Shown: positions 51,601 to 60,460, numbered from the stretch's first letter. The stretch is 64,000 nt of DNA from Diadema setosum (GCA_033980235.1 CM067072.1:29960759-30024758); one strand, 5' to 3'. Program-made: numbers and translations. The notes: generated by a model not told the origin, from the letters alone.

Positions 51601-53849
51601 GTATTTCTGTCCCAAGAGGTAACAGATTTTTGGAAGTGTTAGATGGTGAAACTGACTGGTAAATTTTAAAGGGATGGTGCAGTATTGGAGGAGATGAGAA
51701 TCAGGCTTTTAACTTTTTGCAAGATACCAAGAAAACACTTATGATATAGTACAGAGCATACCATTTTAAGAGGAATTCAAAGTTTATTTGATGAAAATCA
51801 GGTTTTGAATGACTGAAAAATCTGAAAACAAAGTAAAACAAAGTGATCGTAATAAAGTGTGGGTCCCACACTTTATTAGAATCGCTCTTTTTTGGATATC
51901 TCAGCCATTTCAAAACCAATTTTCACCAAATAAACGTTGAATTCCTCATAGAATTACATGCTCTTTCATATTTCATAAGAGGTTTCTCATAATTTCACAA
52001 AAAAAATGTTAGAAACCTGAAATTAGTCTCAACCAAAACTGTACGATCCCTTTAAGTGATGGAATGGTTGTGTGCTTTTGCTGATTTTGTTAACCATCTG
52101 TAGCTACTGTATTGTATGATGATAAAAGATGCAGAAAAGCCATGATTACTATCTGAACAATTGTAACATCTTGTGAAATCAGAAACATTCGTGGCATGAA
52201 ACTTTCGCAAATTGGATCCGGAGGCCCTGCAGCATAAAGCTTTTGCAAATTGCCAGTGGCATACAATGCATCGTGTAGGCAAACATTTTCGCATGCATTT
52301 TACTTGCGTGAATTGTTGCCCCGTGTGTATTGCAAAAGTTTTGTGTACGCGAAAATTTCTGGTTTTTGATTACAGTGCACTCCCATTATAACGTACATAG
52401 TTATAACGAAATTTCAGTTACAATGAAATCAAAATTCATGTCGCAACATTATCCTGCCTATGTCTTTTAATGTTTAATTTTTCGGTTATAGCAAAATTTC
52501 GATATAACGAAAGAAAACTGCCCCAAAGACTTCATTATAATGGTAGTCCACTGTACTACACCAATGATAACTGTCAAGGCTGGCTCTGCATACCTCACCA
52601 ATGTCATACTCTGAAGTGTAACTAATCATCGCCTGTTAACGATCATTCATCACCACCCACTTTCTTGTGTCTGTGTGGTTGTCATGGCAACCTTCCAGGC
52701 CATCCGGTTATCGCTGGAGCGGCAGCTGGCTGAGGAGCCGGAGGAAGGGACAAGCCAGGCGGTGAGCACCCTGCGCATGCGGCTGCCCTCGGGCGAGACC
52801 ATGACGCGGCGCTTCCTGGCCGCCGAGAAGCTGCAGATGCTGCTCGTCTTCCTAGGCTCAAAGGGTTTCCACTCGGACACCCACAAGGTGCTCACCACGT
52901 GGCCCAAGAGAGATGTGAGTTCCTCTCCAGGTTTCTCATGTGTTATGATGATGATGATGCAAATTTCTCTGATACTGAGAGATTGCCTATAACCACAGAT
53001 TTTGGGCTGTACGGAAAAGAGTGATTGATTCAGAATGGTCAAAAAGATATCAGTTTCCTCCCAGTTTGTACACCGGGACCTTGAGTCTGTCGATGTGATA
53101 TAAATGCCTACTAATTTTTGTCCATTTTGGGAGTTTGACCAATTAGGGCCTAGTTTTCATATTGTCGTCACCTTCTTGAAAGCAAATGGTCGAATTTGTA
53201 CCAATGGGCATAATGCCCCGACTTGAGGGTCAATCCAAGGAGGTCAAGAACCCCCAAATTAGAGAATCTTGGTAAAATCTTCTATCTGTGAGTAAATACA
53301 ATGTTCATTAGTGAGTGTAATTTCAAGCTTGTTTTGTTTTTTTAATGGCAGATTCAGGGGTAGCCCCCATTGGGCTGAGACCAAATTGGGGACAAACTTT
53401 CACATTTCGATCACCTTTTTGAAAGTGCATCATGGTCAAAGCTTCTACAAATTTGATAGGTATTATTGTCAATGTGATAAGATATGCAAATAGACACCAT
53501 GCCCTCCTTTAGATCCCCCAAAGCTCCCCAAGTTTGCTATATTCTTCTTGGGTAATAAATAGTCTTCAAGGATGTGTGGAAGATGAACTTAAAATATTCA
53601 GGTGAGCATGAGACCCTCCATTCCCCCCCCCCCACCTCCCCATGGTCTTTGGTTCTACACTAGATCCCCTTCTCATCACTACATTTTTCCTTTTTGCTCA
53701 AAGACTAAGACTAAATAAGATTACTTCCCTTTCATGACCGGCTTTGCAATGTTTTATATCTTTTACAGCTCACGACACTAGACGGACAGCAGACACTACA
53801 GCAGCTAGGACTTTGCCCACAGGAGACCCTGTTTGTCGAAGAACGTTAG
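27132..53849 (+). CDS. FAF1: FAS-associated factor 1 (FAF1), 16 coding exons, 667 aa
   Basis: FAF1 is a ubiquitin-binding adaptor of the p97/VCP segregase. Its UBA domain binds polyubiquitinated clients, its UBL domains contact partners such as Hsp70, and its UBX domain docks on p97. It acts in nucleus and cytosol, in proteasomal degradation, replisome unloading and death-receptor signalling. Joined exons give UBA (about 1-46), UBL1 (about 104-180), UBL2 (about 206-283), an acidic Ser/Asp linker (about 300-330), the thioredoxin-like UAS domain (about 340-500), a charged helix (about 513-575) and UBX (about 592-667). The vertebrate protein is about 650 aa with the same order. All 15 introns are GT-AG and all junctions keep phase. 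The start is chosen because MAANREEILANF aligns with the vertebrate N terminus and has a good initiation context (A at -3, G at +4). Oddity: the p97-contacting FPR motif of UBX reads Trp-Pro-Lys (637-639). The family call is very secure; exact edges rest on consensus and similarity only. Confidence 0.96.
27987..28205. mobile_element. TA-flanked MITE, intron 1
   Basis: Termini TACTGTAAAAGTGGA and TCCACTTTTACAGTA, with inner CGCGAAAATTT/ATATTTTCGCG inverted sequence. The same family is at 37686-37897 and, decayed, at 32389-32556. A TA at each end suggests a Tc1/mariner-type target. Confidence 0.8.
29784..29923. mobile_element. GGGGGCATTTC-terminus MITE, intron 1
   Basis: Termini GGGGGGCATTTCATAAAGCA and its inverse 'tgcttcatgaaatgcctcc'. 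The middle has 'ctctcagccaatcagatgc'. Same family as the fragment at 6362-6460. Confidence 0.75.
30888..31069 (+). CDS. FAF1: FAF1 coding exon 2
   Basis: Acceptor TTTCCAG, donor GTGAGT; 182 bp, ending 2 bases into codon 74. It starts at ACTGIENFEECLAHLEQSNW, the highly conserved UBA core, then runs into a variable linker. A run of 21 C residues ends 17 bp before the acceptor. Confidence 0.95.
31545..31861. repeat. Inverted repeat, intron 2
   Basis: Arms of about 24 bp (GCAGAGAACCAGAAGGGTG and its inverse) surround about 270 bp with A-rich and C-rich runs. Possibly a MITE. Confidence 0.55.
32091..32254 (+). CDS. FAF1: FAF1 coding exon 3
   Basis: Acceptor ATCTTTCAG, donor GTGAGT; 164 bp. It codes an acidic, Pro/Ser-rich linker and the first strands of UBL1 (LRLLQFSIHHRG...). 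The reading frame continues beyond the donor without homology, so the donor position is set by phase and the next exon. Confidence 0.93.
32389..32556. mobile_element. Decayed TA-flanked MITE, intron 3
   Basis: Begins TACTGCAAAACTAGAATTT and ends AAATTTCTTGCTTTACAGTG, diverged versions of the 27987-28205 termini. Confidence 0.5.
33138..33235 (+). CDS. FAF1: FAF1 coding exon 4
   Basis: Acceptor TTGGACAG, donor GTGAGT; 98 bp, ending in phase 0. It codes the helix and following strand of UBL1 (DDIKELLAKQLDMPK, then LSGWDP, matching the vertebrate LKGWKTG region). Confidence 0.94.
33405..34160. mobile_element. Nonautonomous DNA transposon, intron 4
   Basis: Terminal inverted repeats GGGCAATTCCGCGGTTAG and CTAACTGCGGAATTGCCC (one mismatch), flanked by the 4-bp direct repeat AGCA. 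Inside, GTTAGTAACGTTA occurs three times. 756 bp with no transposase frame. Confidence 0.75.
34539..34651 (+). CDS. FAF1: FAF1 coding exon 5
   Basis: Acceptor TCTTCCAG, donor GTATGT; 113 bp. It finishes UBL1 (TLSTLNLPSEISLTL) and enters a linker. The donor is the first base of the intron 5 minisatellite. Confidence 0.92.
34652..36646. repeat. Minisatellite of 53/55-bp units, intron 5
   Basis: More than 30 head-to-tail units of 'ccaccatgtggagatttgag' plus a pyrimidine-rich half. Two main variants, about 53 and 55 bp, differ around 'gagtgcttttccc' and 'gagtctgttttttcc'. Units at the 5' edge (34652-35120) are most diverged; the centre is homogenised. Long open frames on both strands are artefacts of the repeat. 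Confidence 0.97.
37433..37625 (+). CDS. FAF1: FAF1 coding exon 6
   Basis: Acceptor CCTTGAAG (weak pyrimidine tract), donor GTATGA; 193 bp, ending in phase 0. It codes most of UBL2 (FELIITD, then VQPRHQVWTGWP, matching vertebrate IPVRHQLWEGWP). The acceptor is chosen because it restores phase with exon 5. Confidence 0.9.
37686..37897. mobile_element. TA-flanked MITE, intron 6
   Basis: Same layout as 27987-28205 ('gactgtaagagtggatattt' to 'atttccacttttatagta', with the shared core 'tttttaattccgc'), but most internal CG pairs have become TG or CA. Confidence 0.75.
38268..38325. repeat. C-run and A-rich tract, intron 6
   Basis: About 10 C followed by about 50 bases that are almost all A with scattered G. 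Simple sequence. Confidence 0.9.
39778..39870 (+). CDS. FAF1: FAF1 coding exon 7
   Basis: Acceptor TCGGCAG, donor GTGAGA; 93 bp, phase 0 at both ends. It ends UBL2 (LAASGIDFPKHRLSFKR, matching vertebrate LAESGLSYPCHRLTVGR) and starts the linker. Confidence 0.93.
40601..40759. mobile_element. Hairpin MITE, intron 7
   Basis: Begins GGGCCAGATGCATAAAAGC and ends in 'gcattcggcatttggccc'. Long inverted stems share AGCAATTGCTTG. Confidence 0.7.
40786..41805. repeat. 1-kb palindrome, intron 7
   Basis: Two arms of about 450-550 bp are near-complementary from TTAAAGATAATA at 40786 to its inverse at 41805, through 'gagcactttggggcgagtaa', 'agtcatcaattcgaacagaa' and 'ggtcctctcg'. The short centre is near 41345-41375. 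No frame resembles a transposase. TTAA lies at both ends. Confidence 0.88.
42406..42532 (+). CDS. FAF1: FAF1 coding exon 8
   Basis: Acceptor GCATTCAG, donor GTAAGT; 127 bp. It codes the Ser/Asp/Glu-rich linker with SSDSDEFEDA, equivalent to the vertebrate SDSDGDDFEDA segment. Confidence 0.92.
42597..42638. repeat. C-run and poly(A) tract, intron 8
   Basis: About 12 C followed by about 30 A, shortly after the exon 8 donor. Simple sequence. Confidence 0.95.
42798..43150. mobile_element. MITE related to 49456-49822, intron 8
   Basis: Starts TTAAAGCCTCTGTTTACCG and shares 'ttgtatcacaaaacatcc', 'caataaaccatgactgaaga' and 'acctgcaaatggtaa' with the intron 12 copy. The right terminus is decayed. 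Confidence 0.7.
43369..43514 (+). CDS. FAF1: FAF1 coding exon 9
   Basis: Acceptor after a long CT tract ending TTCAAG, donor GTGAGT; 146 bp, ending in phase 0. It starts the UAS domain (FSQEFSARYGNFHPSFYMG, matching vertebrate FTAEFSSRYGDCHPVFFIG). Confidence 0.94.
43561..43830. mobile_element. Foldback element, unit 1, intron 9
   Basis: Starts GGCCTTGAGATGGCAGAACA; ends near 'acattgttttgccatctc'. A second unit with the same termini is at 44562-44793, and the two flank the hairpin element at 43893-44497. Confidence 0.65.
43893..44497. mobile_element. Hairpin-terminus element, copy 2, intron 9
   Basis: The left hairpin (to about 44080) is centred on CGAGGTGAAGCCGAG, with outer stems 'aatgatgcacaggat' and 'atcctgtgcatcatt'. 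'tttataaaatgggt' is inverted as 'acccatttttata' at 44477. Same plan as 8572-9218. Confidence 0.65.
44562..44793. mobile_element. Foldback element, unit 2, intron 9
   Basis: 'gttgagatggcaaaataatg' at the left and 'cattgttttgccatctcaag' plus GCC at the right, inverted. Same family as 43561-43830. Confidence 0.65.
45365..45743. mobile_element. TTAA-flanked foldback element, copy C, intron 9
   Basis: TTAAAGGGATGGTATAGAAT to 'aactatacgatccctttaa'. The right end is 43 bp before the exon 10 start. Confidence 0.88.
45787..45941 (+). CDS. FAF1: FAF1 coding exon 10
   Basis: Acceptor CTTGACAG, donor GTGAAC; 155 bp. Thioredoxin-like core of UAS, with LLAVYVHHD, NVFCSQLLCS and NFVTWAWDVT all strongly conserved. 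Confidence 0.95.
46528..46664 (+). CDS. FAF1: FAF1 coding exon 11
   Basis: Acceptor CACTGCAG, donor GTGAGA; 137 bp. UAS core continues (MCTKIFGSV, then DKFPLLLLVM, matching vertebrate DQFPLFLIIM). Confidence 0.93.
46919..48323. mobile_element. MITE split by a solo LTR, intron 11
   Basis: Inverted arms of about 37 bp (46919-46957, 48287-48323) sharing 'tttgcaaaaaccgataagtc'. The interior is interrupted by the LTR at 47031-48183. Confidence 0.75.
47031..48183 (-). mobile_element. Solo LTR, minus strand, intron 11
   Basis: On the minus strand this 1,153-bp unit starts TGTCACAAATG and ends GGTCGTAACA (TG...CA, with TGTCAC/GTAACA short inverted ends). It is flanked by the exact 5-bp repeat CTTCT (47026-47030, 48184-48188). 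It contains a TATA-like GTATATAAGC at about 47710 and an AATAAA at about 47096-47101, both in the correct order for a promoter and poly(A) site. No internal retroelement genes or second LTR are present, so this is a solo LTR left by recombination. Its class (Gypsy, Copia or BEL) cannot be told. Confidence 0.82.
48614..48702 (+). CDS. FAF1: FAF1 coding exon 12
   Basis: Acceptor TTCTCCTAG, donor GTAAGA; 89 bp, ending in phase 0. It codes the last UAS helix (GNLSLDELMTSMIHAVDVF). Confidence 0.92.
48877..49259. mobile_element. TTAA-flanked foldback element, copy D, intron 12
   Basis: TTAAAGGGATGGCACAGTAT to 'aactataccatccctttaa', with the same interior as copies B, C and E. Confidence 0.88.
49456..49822. 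mobile_element. TTAA-flanked MITE abutting exon 13
   Basis: Left TTAAAGGCATAGTTTACC, right GTAAATTATGCCATTAA (inverse with two mismatches). The interior matches 42798-43150. The right end is 15 bp before exon 13. Confidence 0.78.
49838..49918 (+). CDS. FAF1: FAF1 coding exon 13
   Basis: Acceptor TTCTTCAG, donor GTAATA; 81 bp, phase 0 at both ends. Charged helix ending in AYQESLIADRAK (vertebrate AYRLSLEADRAK). The acceptor is only 15 bp downstream of a MITE end. Confidence 0.92.
50361..50384. repeat. Poly(A) tract, intron 13
   Basis: A run of about 24 A. The following 50,630-50,870 contains loosely repeated 'gcaatatc' phrases with no clear unit. Confidence 0.9.
50925..51014 (+). CDS. FAF1: FAF1 coding exon 14
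   Basis: Acceptor ATTCCAG, donor GTACAA; 90 bp, phase 0. Almost entirely Glu, Lys, Arg and Gln, consistent with a coiled coil or long single helix before UBX. Low complexity, but its place and phase fit the vertebrate protein. Confidence 0.88.
51666..52055. mobile_element. TTAA-flanked foldback element, copy E, intron 14
   Basis: TTAAAGGGATGGTGCAGTAT to 'aactgtacgatccctttaa'. Close to copies B and D. Confidence 0.88.
52371..52555. mobile_element. Pogo-like MITE, intron 14
   Basis: Left TACAGTGCACTCCCATTATA and right 'ttataatggtagtccactgt' plus A are inverted, with TA at both ends. CAGTG...TATAACG termini are typical of pogo/Tc1-mariner elements. Related to 60275-60460. Confidence 0.7.
52699..52914 (+). 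CDS. FAF1: FAF1 coding exon 15
   Basis: Acceptor CTTCCAG, donor GTGAGT; 216 bp, phase 0. It begins AIRLSLE and carries most of UBX (LRMRLPSGE, RRFLA, LQMLLVFLGSKGF). The exon is much richer in GC than its introns. The p97-binding loop reads TWPKRD where vertebrates have TFPRRD. Confidence 0.95.
53769..53849 (+). CDS. FAF1: FAF1 coding exon 16 (terminal)
   Basis: Acceptor TTTTACAG; 26 codons and TAG stop at 53847. It codes the last UBX strands (LTTLDGQQTLQQLGLCPQET, then LFVEER), matching the vertebrate end at LFLEAKE. Confidence 0.94.
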   Translation, partial: LTTLDGQQTLQQLGLCPQETLFVEER

Positions 53850-54029
53850 ACTGGGGGGAATCAACCCCCTCCCCCCATACTGGTGACCTGTGGAAGGAAA
53901 ACAACATTAACAACACAAGGATCACTGTCCAAGGGTCATCATGGTTTAGAGTCTGCAAAAGACCCAGTGTCAAAGGTCGTAGACTGATAACCTTTGACCA
54001 TGTCAGACTTGGATTCGGAAGCTTTGTGT

Positions 54030-54035
54030 AATAAA
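54030..54035 (+). promoter_or_regulatory. Candidate proximal poly(A) signal
   Basis: AATAAA 180 bp after the FAF1 stop, followed by GTGTGTGGAGG. Confidence 0.45.
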
Positions 54036-56359
54036 GTGTGTGGAGGCGACAGCAAAAGACAGGTTTGTCTCGGCAAGAACTGTCTGCGCCCAGTGATAGA
54101 TGGTACAGCATCTCCATGTGGCTCGCAACATATTTCAATACATTGTACCACAACAATGATGACAGTATACTGTTTGTTTTTTTGCTGGACTGTGAATAGT
54201 ATCAGGGGTACTTGCAAAACTTTATTTTTTTTTTTTTTAAGCGACAAAATCATACGAGTATCACACCATACCATACCGTCCACACCAACTTCTAGATGAA
54301 AGAAATCTTTTTAGGGCGCTTTGACTCTTTTTCTTCTTTTTCCGTTTTAGTAGCTAAATTGGGTGTTGTGAATGTTTTGATTTATGCTGCATGTAGGCCA
54401 GTGCAGCTTCAGAAGATATTTTAGTTCTGAGTTTTCGTTGGTGCAACTGAGATATCAAAACCCAGCGAATTATATGCTTGAAATATTTCACCGCGATTCT
54501 TGGCATTTCTCTTTCTTCTAAACACACATCACATGGCATTTCATTGAGTAGACCTAGAATGTCTGGAGAGAGAACTAATGTGCATTCCTCTAAAAAAGAA
54601 AAAAAGAAGAAGATGAATGTTTAGTTTGAGTTTGGAATTAAAAAGAGAGCTCTGGTTATACCGTCGAGAGATTCAATAGTTGCTTGAACAGTCTCTGCAT
54701 CAGTATTAAACTGTCTTGCATTGTTGGTCTCCATGAGGGTCGGAAGAAGGTTTTTATGAGAAGGTGAAGTTGAATAGTTTTTCCTCCAAAAAAACATATC
54801 TGACATCGCCCTTGGCCAGGCGTACCGGCAGGCAGGGAGTTTGTTTTTCAGTGGAGTTGAGTTCAATGCCAGATGCACTTTTGTCAATCTGGACAGTGTG
54901 GGTGACCTCTCACGGACGATGTATAGGAGGTATTGCTTTGGTGGCCTTTGCATTCGCTGCAGTCATGGTGTGTGCGTACACAGAAGTATTCGTGCATTTA
55001 AGTGTACCAAGAGCTACATGTCCCATTGACTGGCCATGTTGTTTTGTGAAGCTGTTCTATGCAGTGTACTTTAAAGTCGGCAGTCGATGAGGAGATTCAT
55101 ATTTGTTTGTGTGTGTCTGAACACCCAGCAACTCTTGACACACGGGGAAAGGCACTTCAGAAACGTGATTACAAAAAAAAAGTTCTTCGCAATATATCAT
55201 TTCCTCACTTGCGTTGATGTTTCCTGTATATTTGGATCACAAATGATGAATGATGGACCATTCCTGGGGAGCTGTGAGGAAGCCTTAACTGGGATCTAGT
55301 TACCCAATTGCTGAACATGATTTATCCATGTTGAGTATCTTTCCTTATTCATGTATGTGCTGAAGTCAATGTGCTCACACGCAGATAAGTATGTATGGGA
55401 CTACATGATGAGCATGATTCAGTCAGATGGGATTTTGTATGTTCCCCTCTCGGCAAGAAAGAAACAAGCTCATTCCCTTTGTTTCTACCGTACCATGTCT
55501 GATGATGATCTGGAACATGCAATGACCTTCAGAGTTGCAGCTGCTGCGTACTAGATAACATTTGCAATGCATCATCACATTTCCCATGTCTGGATATCGC
55601 ATAGGTCAAGCACTTTAAAGCGTCCACACTGTTTTCTGACCACACACATCACCTATATATTCGATTGCAGTGGAACCTTGTTATAAAGGGGTCTGATATC
55701 ACAAAACCCTTTCATAACAAGGTGATTTTGTAAGTCCAAACTCTGCATATTTCTTTGGTTCTGTACCCTGATATATTGAGAAACCTGATGTATCAAGGTA
55801 ATTGTCTTGTTTTTACAGGTCCCTCTGTAATAATGCTTTTACTAAGGGATTTATATTTGCTTAACAGTGGACCCATAACATGATTTGTATAATTTTTAAC
55901 GTTGGGACCTTTGCTATTTACCCATGCATCTTTATATCACCAGTTATTTTTGACACTTTCTATTCATTAAAATTATAGTTTCACTGCCATTGTACACCTC
56001 CTTTTTATTGATTATCAGGAATGATTGTTTGAGAATTGTCATGGTCTCGTCTCGTCAAAGTACCAGTGTATGGTCCGGTGTTATTAGCCGATTGAGATGC
56101 ACCTGTTATGTTGGTCAATCCGGAGGATGTGAACTTTGCTCACGTCTGCCTCTCTTGCAACGTTAGGATGCTGACTGCACCCTTTAAGTTTTCATATCCA
56201 GAACACGTCACATTTACTTTGGAACATGAGACAGCATTGGTGAGTTGCTCTTTCTTTGGGATAGAGGTCTCTTCTTCTTGCCCTGTGATCTTCAAAAGGC
56301 TGTAGAATTTGTCACGGAGAAGAGCATTGTCTTGTCTGCTCAGTCCAAGGAGGAGTGTG

Positions 56360-56584
56360 TACTGTACAAGCTGTTATTTTTGCGAGGGTCTAATTTTCGT
56401 GAATTTCGCGAATCACAGTTGGACCGCGAATTTAACAACATGCAAAAATGTCGCCATGGTCTGGGGTTATAGCGCATTTACAATAGCCTCGGTGTCAGTT
56501 TGCAAAAACAACATTTCGCCAAAATGTCTGTAACTTCCTCATTCGTGAAAATATCTGTACACGAAAATAACAGCTTATACAGTA
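56360..56584. mobile_element. TA-flanked MITE downstream of FAF1
   Basis: Left TACTGTACAAGCTGTTATTT and right AAATAACAGCTTATACAGTA, inverted. Inner sequence is rich in 'ttcgcgaa'-like motifs, as in the 27987-28205 family. Confidence 0.78.
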
Positions 56585-59055
56585 AGGTTGGATATAAGTG
56601 GCTGAACAGTTCTTTTGACACCTTTAGTCCAGTGAGCTTGAGAGTGCAACAGATTCTGGAAATTTCTTCCAGCTTGAGTGTAGGATGTTGTCCAGAGGTG
56701 ATGGCAAATGTGATCTATAAGAAGAGTAACTGTAACCTTGATATGTTCCCATGTGGATACCGGCTCTGACCAGTCATAATATCAAATGTTAGTCTCCATC
56801 ACTAGGTGTCTGTTACCAAATTGCTGAAGCAAGGTGCCTTGTGAGACATGTGAAAAGCAGTACTAGGATGAAATAGCTCCTGGTGCAAAGCCTAATTAGT
56901 TGTATGGTGCCTAACTTAACAAACTGAATGCTTTTGAATACCCTTTACTTCATTGATACCAATCCAAGTATCCATTTGACAACAAATACACAAATCCAAG
57001 TATCCATTTGACAACAAGTATGATCAGGGTTGTCGTCATTTATCTTGAGATTGATTAGTGTGTAAGTTGAGGATATCAGTCTCATTCATGAAGAAAGGAT
57101 TGAATCAGGTCAAAAGAGGATGTCCGCATTAAAACACAAAAGTGAGGTGTTAACTACACAGCATAGTGTATGATTTGCAGTCTCAGTAGAACATTGGCAT
57201 AAATTGGATTTCTGCACAGGCGTCTGTAGGAACAATTGTGAGATACTTCGTCAAGAAACAAAACGAAACCAAAGACACTTAGGCATTTATCTTCGTAGCT
57301 ATGTGAAATACTGCCAGTTTGCATTTTACATGATATCAGTAGTTAGTCTTCAAGGAAAATGTTCCAGTAACCGAGTAAGAGTTCTTGGAAAGGACAACAA
57401 CAATAACAATATTGTAGTGTTCTACAATGTTTCCTCACTATTTACAAGTTTGTGACACGTAGCGATATTGTAGTGTAAACAAGCCACAACTGATCTTGTT
57501 CTTTCCTACTGAAGAAGTAATTTATGATAACATCACAATAGTATGTTATGTTGTATCATGGCACTGTGCAGTCCTGTGAGAAGTGACTGTCCTATGCAAG
57601 CTTGTTTTAAAGATCTATGGGGAAAATGTTCAGCTCATGCAATATAAGTATCCAAGTCCTATACATTATAGACAGGAAAATGATACTGTCAAATACATAA
57701 CTTCACTATCGTAGAAAGACATTAATTGTATGTGAAGACCATTTTGTGACCCTGAATCACAAAACCCATAAAGATCGCCAGACATGGATTTTTAGTCAAG
57801 GGCAGATTTTGAAAGAGCAGACTAAGCTTTAAAATGATGTCAGACTCAATTGAAATCGACTCTCTTAACCTTTAAAGATATTGGAAAGAAAGCACACGCT
57901 CTGGAAAAGTGGTACTGAGAAATGAGACTCCGAAGTATAGGGTCTATTCAAGCGCTTGAATCTTACCAAGCCATGCTAGCTGTGCAATGAATGGGACAAA
58001 AAAAAAAACAGGATGTGAAGCACCATAGCAACAACAATAATGAAGAGATTATCAGATTTAGCTGAAATTAAGCATGCTTAATCAGCACATGTTATCCATT
58101 ACTAATAACCAACTTTTAAAGCAGTAACATCATTCTTTCAAAAGTAAATAGAGTTGAAAGTGAAGAGTGTGTAAAGTATTTTATAGAAATGAAACGGAGA
58201 CCTCTATTAAAGACATACCTAGTTTTATTATTCTACACAGTAAATGCTCTAGAAAAACTGCTAAAAATGCATTTTCCCATTCGTTTTATGATTTCAAACC
58301 TCAGAACAACTTAAAAGAATTGCTCTTTCAAAAAATATGAAAATCTCAAGCTTGACTCAGTTGACCTGTTTCACCTATTTTGAGTCCTCACATAAAATCA
58401 GGGCATGTGGCTTTTTATTGGTTTTGTGCTGCACAGTCCTATTTGGATAGATTGCAGCTGTGTTCGTAATAAGACAAAGACCAGTGCAGAATTATAATTA
58501 TTAATAACCCATCACATCAATGGGGAATTTTCTCACAGAACTTATTGCTCATGCCATCAGTAAATTGGCAACGCTGCATTTCTTTGCATATCTGACTTTA
58601 AAGAAAGACCAGTATAAGTGGTAAAATTCATGAGGAATATCTGAACGTAACCCGAGACAGAGACAAAACACCATGTGGCGGATAAATGGAATCATAACTA
58701 TATCACTTTTTTATCATCGTACCATATTGGGGATGATAGTTCATTTACCCCTTTTCAGATGTGTTTTGATGCAAATGAGATGAATACTAAGTTATTTGTT
58801 TTGGGGGGATTGTTTTTGGTTAACAAGGGATTTTATGAATGTGTCATGACTAAAGTGATACGCGTTTTTCTCTCGTTTATGTTATCCGGATAATGCTGAC
58901 TTTTTGTAAGCACACACAAGTCCGACCAAAAAGATCACCAGTAAGTCTTATCCCACACTCATGGTATTGTGTACTCTCCTTGTATGTATGTGTGTGTGTA
59001 TTTCCCACACAACTAGTTGCACAGGTTGTGGGGAGAGTCTGGGTGAAAACACTAT

Positions 59056-59319
59056 ACTGTATACTCCATATATTTCGCTGGGTTTCTATTTTCGCAAATT
59101 TAGCGAGCAAGTGCTATTTACGAACATACAAAAATATTAACTCTGATCCCGGCATGAGTGTAATGCGCACACATACATGTAGTGGAACGCTGTTCTCAGT
59201 ACATGAACAAGGTGTTTTATAGTGCTGTACTCAACGATCACAAATTCAACCACTTGTGAAATTGGCAGGAAGTCCCAATTCGTGAAAATTAGAATTCATG
59301 AATATATGGAGTATACAGT
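59056..59319. mobile_element. TA-flanked MITE with TACTCCATATAT termini
   Basis: 'actgtatactccatatatt' at left and 'aatatatggagtatacagt' at right, inverted. Confidence 0.7.
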
Positions 59320-60195
59320 TTTGGAATGGGAGCCTGTGCAATCAGCACAGGCTTCGTGAGGATTTTTTTTTTTTTTTTGGAACTCATTCTTTTTGGTCGA
59401 GAGTGGCATTATTTGGATGCAGATGCTTTAACCACTCATGCCTATGAGGGGCATTAGTGACCACTGGGCTCAGGGGTGAACTTGTTGAATTATATCGTAA
59501 TGGTGCTGATTGGTAAGATGTTGATGATGTAGAAGATAATTATTAATTGTCATCACCCAACCATCCATGTCTTATTAGATATGTCTAATTTGGTTTGTCC
59601 TTGAAGAAGTTTGTGTTAGTAGACCATTTTTTGTTTGTTTTTTTAGGGGGGGGGGGGGTTCGGTTGATATTTTGTCAAAAGAGAGGCCTGAATGGAATTT
59701 GGGAGGTACTAAAGAGAGAAAATTGAAGCTCTCCTGACAGATGTTTTCATCAGGGCTATTACATGACTGATCAACTCTCCTAGAGTGAAGACTTGTGTTG
59801 GTTGTACATTGGTGAAGTATGAAGCTATGTCAAACTGTTAATGTGGGGGGGGGGGGTGGGAACAAAACAGTTCTTGTTGATAAAAAAAACCAATGAAAGT
59901 ATGTTTACGTGTCCATTAATGTGTGGATGTGAAGAAGAGATGTTGGAATTACTGTTTGAGAATCAGATGTGTGACGTTATGTGGTTTGGGTTTTTCTTTT
60001 CTCCTTAGAAACTTACTCTTTCACGTTCTCGTATAACTGAAAATTGCATCTCTTTGTGTGTATGTCTTGGTGAACATACCCACATAGTGTATTAAATTCT
60101 TAGGTAAGAGGAAATATCAACTGAGTTATTTTTTAGATCCTTGATGGTTTAATCATTTATTTATATTGTAGTACATAATGTGAAGTCCATGTCTT

Positions 60196-60201
60196 AATAA
60201 A
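60196..60201 (+). promoter_or_regulatory. Candidate distal poly(A) signal
   Basis: AATAAA followed within 12-30 bp by an A-rich stretch. Confidence 0.35.
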
Positions 60202-60274
60202 ATGCAAAGAAAGAAAAAAAAAAGAAAGATGTTTTTCAAGTTGCATGGTGTTGTCTTGTATGTCCACTGTTTAA

Positions 60275-60460
60275 TACAGTGCACTCCCATTATAACGAAT
60301 GTGTTATGGTGTATTTCCCGTTATAGCGGGGTGAAAATTCAGGTCCAAAATTATCATCTATATATCTGTATATACTGTACTGTTTGGCTTCAAGGAAATG
60401 TGATATAACAAAAGGAAATTGCTGGTCCTGAGGACTTTGTTATGACGGGAGTTGCCTGTA
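60275..60460. mobile_element. Pogo-like MITE
   Basis: Left TACAGTGCACTCCCATTATA, identical to the intron 14 copy; right 'tatgacgggagttgcctgta'. TA at both ends. Confidence 0.7.

Larger units (their letters stand above)
53850..60220 (+). other. FAF1 3' UTR (extent uncertain) and downstream DNA
   Basis: No further conserved coding sequence follows the stop. The nearest AATAAA is at 54030-54035 with a GT-rich stretch just after it, giving a UTR near 200 bases. A second AATAAA at 60196-60201, followed by an A-rich stretch, would give about 6.4 kb. The intervening DNA has fewer repeats than the introns but includes MITEs at 56360 and 59056 and a pogo-like end at 55667. Which signal is used cannot be decided from sequence. 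Confidence 0.5.

Noticed and set aside
54764..55090. 108-codon plus-strand ORF downstream of FAF1
   Set aside because: Overlapping frames are also open, no domain is recognised, and it lies in probable 3' UTR or intergenic DNA.
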